Below, piece after piece: positions 60,651-64,000 of a stretch of 64,000 nucleotides of DNA. The notes under the pieces were generated by a model. It did not search any database, was not told the DNA's origin, and saw nothing but the letters and a program-made list of their open reading frames with translations. The stretch covers positions 1,385,099-1,449,098 of the forward strand of contig NW_006281100.1 in NCBI RefSeq assembly GCF_000203795.2, given 5' to 3'. The translations under genes were made by a program, and so were the position numbers. Each line of letters begins with the position of its first letter. Positions within the stretch are counted from its first letter, which is position 1. The DNA is from Batrachochytrium dendrobatidis JAM81 (Eukaryota > Chytridiomycota > Chytridiomycetes > Rhizophydiales).

Positions 60651-61925
60651 TCACATCATGTCCTCTTCTTCCTGATTCACTCCAGTAATTGTTGGCAATT
60701 CAATAGCTGTGCCAAGAGGTACAGATAATCCCAATTCTTCTTCACGAATCCCCCGATCAACTATCAATCTCGCCAAGACTCCTTCCAGTTCCATTGTACG
60801 TTCCATTTGCTTGGCTGCAAACAATTGCATATGGCGGATATAATCGACCGACCGACGCAAAATCACTCCCTTGTTGGGTTTGTTTTGAATGTCACTGGCA
60901 AATTCGGGTAAAAGGTTCGAAAGCTCATGGATCTTTTCATTGATATGATCTCGACGACGTCGTTCAACTGCATTATGTGATTCTCGTCGACGACGTCTTT
61001 TTTCAATAAGTACATCTGCACTATGGATTTAAATTCAGTTGAATTGAATGCTTCAACACCAACTTGAAAGCAATGGCATAGTATAGCCAATATTTGAATT
61101 GACTAGACAAACAATCAGTGCCTACCTTGGTTTTCCTTCATCTTCCACTGATCCAGACAAGGCAGTAGGTGTGTGACCAAACGAACCAAACGAACTTGGA
61201 TGGCTGCCGAGAAAATTATTTGCATCAACCCCACTATAACTTGATGGATGCATAGGCATGGACATGGAATAGAATCCATTTGGCTGTGTTTGAAATCCTG
61301 GTGTTCCTGTATATTCAAACAAAAGACCGAATGAAATGCATTGGGTTGGTAGTGCAAGTTAGTTACAATTGGGGATTGAAGAACACGATTGGAAAGTTTC
61401 GTTGATGCAATAAGACCATAATCAAGTAGAAAAGTCACAAGTGGTATTGTCAAGATGCATAACCATTGATTATAAATAACATCTACCAACAATAGTCCTT
61501 TGAAAAGCACTATTCTTTTATCTGGCAGGAGGGATGTGGACATACAAAACCTTTAACTCTGACATCAGCCAGTAGCAATGATAGACTCATGATAAAAACA
61601 AACCTCGATCGATATTATCATGTGGAGAGGCAGACAGAGGGGACATCATGTGCTGGTCTTTGGAAGCAACTACGGCCGCAACTCTATTCATACCCATACC
61701 AGACATGTCAAAGTCATTATGTAGAGTGAAACAATTGGAATTGTCTAGAAAAGATTCTTCTTTGATATCGCTATGAAACTGTGGCAAAGACAGGATACTT
61801 GGGTCGATGGATGCATTGAACTGCTGCTGTGGTTGCTGTACATGTTGTCGAGGAAATAAGGTGTGTTGCTGCTGTTGAAGTTGTTGCAACTGAGGAATGG
61901 TTTGTTGTTGTGGTTGTTGCTGCAT
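60651..61925 (-). CDS. bHLH-leucine zipper transcription factor
   Basis: Exons 61925-61604, 61306-61126 and 61020-60651, with phases agreeing; 290 residues. The N-terminal part is Gln-rich (QQPQQQTIPQLQQLQQQQ) and the middle is Met/Ser/Pro-rich, both typical of activation regions. The C-terminal third has the basic region RRRESHNAVERRRRDHINEK (His, Glu and Arg as in E-box CACGTG binders), a helix-loop-helix (IHELSNLLPE ... KGVILRRSVDYIRHM) and a following heptad helix (LEGVLARLIVDRGI). It is similar to the USF/TFE/Cbf1-like groups; the exact group and targets are not assigned. The start is the first ATG after a hydrophobic open stretch judged non-coding; an upstream exon is possible. Confidence 0.85.
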
Positions 61926-62016
61926 GTCTTTGAATAATAAAAAGTAAACAAGTCCAGTAACAAGTATGTGTAAAGCACTTGCTTCCAGCAGCAACGACAA
62001 CTGCTGTAATTATCGG

Positions 62017-62060
62017 TTTACAGCCGTATTCACGTAAAATGGAACATTAAATAAGGGTTC
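62017..62060 (+). repeat. MITE end M5 (solo terminal repeat)
   Basis: TTTACAGCCGTATTCACGTA followed by AAATGGAACA, matching the terminal repeats at 6457 and 57147. No matching opposite end was found within 400 bp, so this is a truncated copy. It lies upstream of the bHLH gene start. Confidence 0.55.
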
Positions 62061-62211
62061 CCAAAATACATAATAAACGGCCAATCTCATGGATTGATAG
62101 TTCACACTGAAGACCCACTTTTCTAACTAGTCTGTTGTTCAACTTTCGTTTTTCTTGAATAAAATTTAAACAATTGTTTCAATATTAACAAGATTCATAT
62201 GACATTCACAT

Positions 62212-62442
62212 TTAAAATCGTCTTGCTTCAAATCCTTCTAGCACAGACTCTAACCCATTTTCCAATTTACCCACTACACCTGACATACTCATGATTTGAT
62301 TACCAAGTAGTTCCATCAGTACAGTCAGATTTCCATTAGAATCACTTTGTCCTGCTAAAATATCGTCAATCGCTTGTCGCGTAGACATGCATTGTGCAAC
62401 AATACTATTCAGTTCTTGCATTCGTTCTTGTCTTGTATTCAT
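62212..62442 (-). CDS. Small coiled-coil protein, unknown
   Basis: 76 residues from ATG 62442 (an in-frame TTG lies four codons upstream). It is entirely helical-looking with hydrophobic heptads (MQELNSIVAQCMSTRQAIDD, LMELLGNQIMSMSGVVGKL). It resembles small subunits of multi-protein complexes (BLOC/BORC-like or kinetochore type) but no family could be named. Separated by 65 bp from the next gene's stop on the same strand. Confidence 0.55.
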   Translation of the reverse strand: MNTRQERMQELNSIVAQCMSTRQAIDDILAGQSDSNGNLTVLMELLGNQIMSMSGVVGKLENGLESVLEGFEARRF

Positions 62443-62507
62443 AAATCTGTTCAAAAAACCAGGCTTTGTCTAGTAACATCCAAGACAATCGTATGATTAA
62501 TAAAAAA

Positions 62508-64000
62508 TCAATATTTAATCCTATTCCAAACTTGCTCTGCTAAAATTCTCACCTTGTCTTGATACTCGAGTTTATCAGCAATAGATTCAAAAATTTGTGC
62601 CGAATCTGGTCCAGCCCATATAGGTGCGTGCTCATTCCCATTAATCAATACGCTTTGCACTTTATCACATATATGCTTCAGGGTTTCTCCAAGTGGTACG
62701 GTTGAATTAGCAGTATCTATGGCATTACCAACTAAATCAAGAAAGTCTATCTGCAGCTGCCGTGAAAATTCAAAAGCATCACTGAATACAGCCAGTGCAT
62801 CGACAATTGTGTGTGCACGGGTACCATCATTAGATTGAATGTTTGGATACACTTGACTAGAAGTAAAGGATGATGGGTTATGTCGAGTAAACTGGTCGCG
62901 ATGCTGTCCACTGTGGGTGATGCTTTGAGGTTGTGATATGTGCGATTGATGCAAACCCATAGGCCGTAATCCTTCAGGTATATACGGTACACTTAGTCCA
63001 GAAAACTCAATCGATAGCTCTGGTTGCCATGTCCTATCTACATTACGCATTACCACTCCCGATGAAAGTGTCTGTTGCTCTTCATTAAAATCAGGCGATT
63101 TCTGGCTTAGCAGGGCAGCCAGCTCTTCAGCATAGGCAGCACTTTCAAATCCAGACCTTTCCTGTGGTCCAATAATTGCTACAACAATTAAAACTCTAGA
63201 CAAAGCTTGATCCGCTAAAGTGGACGCATCAAACTGCTTGGCATTGTAGGCTTGCTCATTCGATATTGAAAAACCACTCTTTTCAATTCTTATCAGCTCA
63301 ACATACTCTACGCCTGGAAGTCGCAAGCAAGCCATAATATCTACTCTGATCCAGTATTCAAATTCTGGCTTATCTACCAAATTGTAAGAGTTGGGACCCA
63401 AATAAAATGAAACAGTCACTTTTGAATTAGGTCGAGCCAGAATACGCTGGGCGGGTGTAATGGTGTTGGATTGACGCGATTTAAAAGCTGGCTTGTCAAG
63501 ATTCAATTGTAAAGTAGGTGTTGTTGAATCATCACGCTGAGTTGATGATGCAGGCGATCCAAGTTCATACATAAAATCAAATTTATCTAAAGGTGCAATG
63601 ATGCTTGCCAATAGTGACGATCTATCAAAATTTCGCTGACTAGGTGTTGATTCAAAGTCGACAAACTCGTCTTGTTGAAAAGCATCCTCGTGTTTAGGTA
63701 AATCCTTTAAACGCATCGTGGTATCCACGTTGACGTTTTTGTCCATTGGAATTTTTTTTAAATGCCCAGCAGGTTCCAAATCCACTTGTAAAACATTATT
63801 AAAAAAATGCTGTAGGTCATCAACCAGCGCTAAAAATCCGGTATCATCTAGCTGATCCACCATTGGATCTAAAGTAGCATTTTGAAGTGAAGATAATGAC
63901 TTGGTGTTTGTTAAATCATCATTGCTCTGTCCAGGATCACAACTAAATGCAGCAAGTGAAGATACGCTGGACTCGTATGTTGGAATTCGAGAATGTAGCT
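62508..64000 (-). CDS. Unknown protein, 5' end outside window
   Basis: Open on the minus strand from the window edge to a TAA/TAG-type stop at 62508; about 496 residues visible. The frame stays open above the first internal ATG (63863), so that ATG is probably not the start. Acidic and Ser/Thr-rich N-terminal part, a beta-rich middle (SKVTVSFYLGP, FEYWIRVDIMACLRLPGVEYVELIRIE, ALSRVLIVVAIIG), a disordered linker, and a C-terminal helical region (DALAVFSDAFEFSRQLQIDFLDLVGNA, split here for brevity of description). No domain recognised. Confidence 0.65.
   Translation of the reverse strand, partial: LHSRIPTYESSVSSLAAFSCDPGQSNDDLTNTKSLSSLQNATLDPMVDQLDDTGFLALVDDLQHFFNNVLQVDLEPAGHLKKIPMDKNVNVDTTMRLKDLPKHEDAFQQDEFVDFESTPSQRNFDRSSLLASIIAPLDKFDFMYELGSPASSTQRDDSTTPTLQLNLDKPAFKSRQSNTITPAQRILARPNSKVTVSFYLGPNSYNLVDKPEFEYWIRVDIMACLRLPGVEYVELIRIEKSGFSISNEQAYNAKQFDASTLADQALSRVLIVVAIIGPQERSGFESAAYAEELAALLSQKSPDFNEEQQTLSSGVVMRNVDRTWQPELSIEFSGLSVPYIPEGLRPMGLHQSHISQPQSITHSGQHRDQFTRHNPSSFTSSQVYPNIQSNDGTRAHTIVDALAVFSDAFEFSRQLQIDFLDLVGNAIDTANSTVPLGETLKHICDKVQSVLINGNEHAPIWAGPDSAQIFESIADKLEYQDKVRILAEQVWNRIKY

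Noticed and set aside
1..64000. CRISPR arrays, rRNA or tRNA genes, riboswitches
   Set aside because: Nothing with the needed repeat-spacer pattern or conserved RNA core was seen; the sequence is eukaryotic nuclear DNA.

Overview
The window is nuclear DNA of a chytrid fungus and best fits the amphibian pathogen genus Batrachochytrium. It is AT-rich, with spliced genes and GT-AG introns mostly of 70-100 nt. The gene content matches that group: a myosin-motor chitin synthase, a secreted M36 fungalysin, a secreted S41-type peptidase, Crinkler (CRN)-type effector genes and small secreted coiled-coil proteins. The genus call is inference from gene content; no search was run.

Layout. (1) 1-13982 is an ordinary gene-dense arm: chitin synthase (minus, 3' end outside the window), a GPALPP1-like protein (minus), a 643-nt assembly gap, a ZZ/UBR-box-like zinc-finger gene running into the gap (minus), then the M36 metalloprotease (plus). 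A small family of terminal-inverted-repeat elements (MITE-like, about 440-470 bp) is scattered in and around these genes. (2) 14322-33603 and 39010-56380 are two direct copies (A and B) of a 17-19 kb island. Each carries, in order, a fragment resembling the C-terminal part of a retroviral-type integrase, an HNH-type gene (minus), a CRN header + P-loop NTPase + nuclease gene (plus), an ARM-repeat/DUF4246 gene (plus), and two small secreted-protein genes (plus). Related repeats (called T) lie at both ends of both islands. A secreted S41-type peptidase gene sits between the islands (35156-37902). Copy A also holds a second CRN-like gene (15974-17416) between two 363-bp direct repeats; copy B has only one such repeat and no gene there. 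(3) 56457-64000 returns to housekeeping content: an Ohr/OsmC peroxidase whose last codons lie in a MITE end, an F-box protein, a bHLH-zipper transcription factor, a small coiled-coil protein, and a large unknown gene that runs off the right edge.

How it fits together. The HNH, CRN and DUF4246 genes carry lesions shared by both copies, so older than the duplication, and lesions private to one copy, so later. They look like decaying or rapidly evolving genes. In contrast, the secreted-protein genes are open in both copies and share a promoter layout (telomere-repeat-like box, CTCCCTTTAAAG box, GCATGCTTTTAAT box, TATA). The first secreted pair is very different in coding sequence although its flanks are nearly identical, whereas the second pair differs at only about three nucleotides. 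The pattern is a repeat-mediated duplicated effector island next to stable housekeeping DNA. Splice sites given here were inferred by eye from reading-frame phase, GT-AG ends and protein family fit; no transcript data were available.
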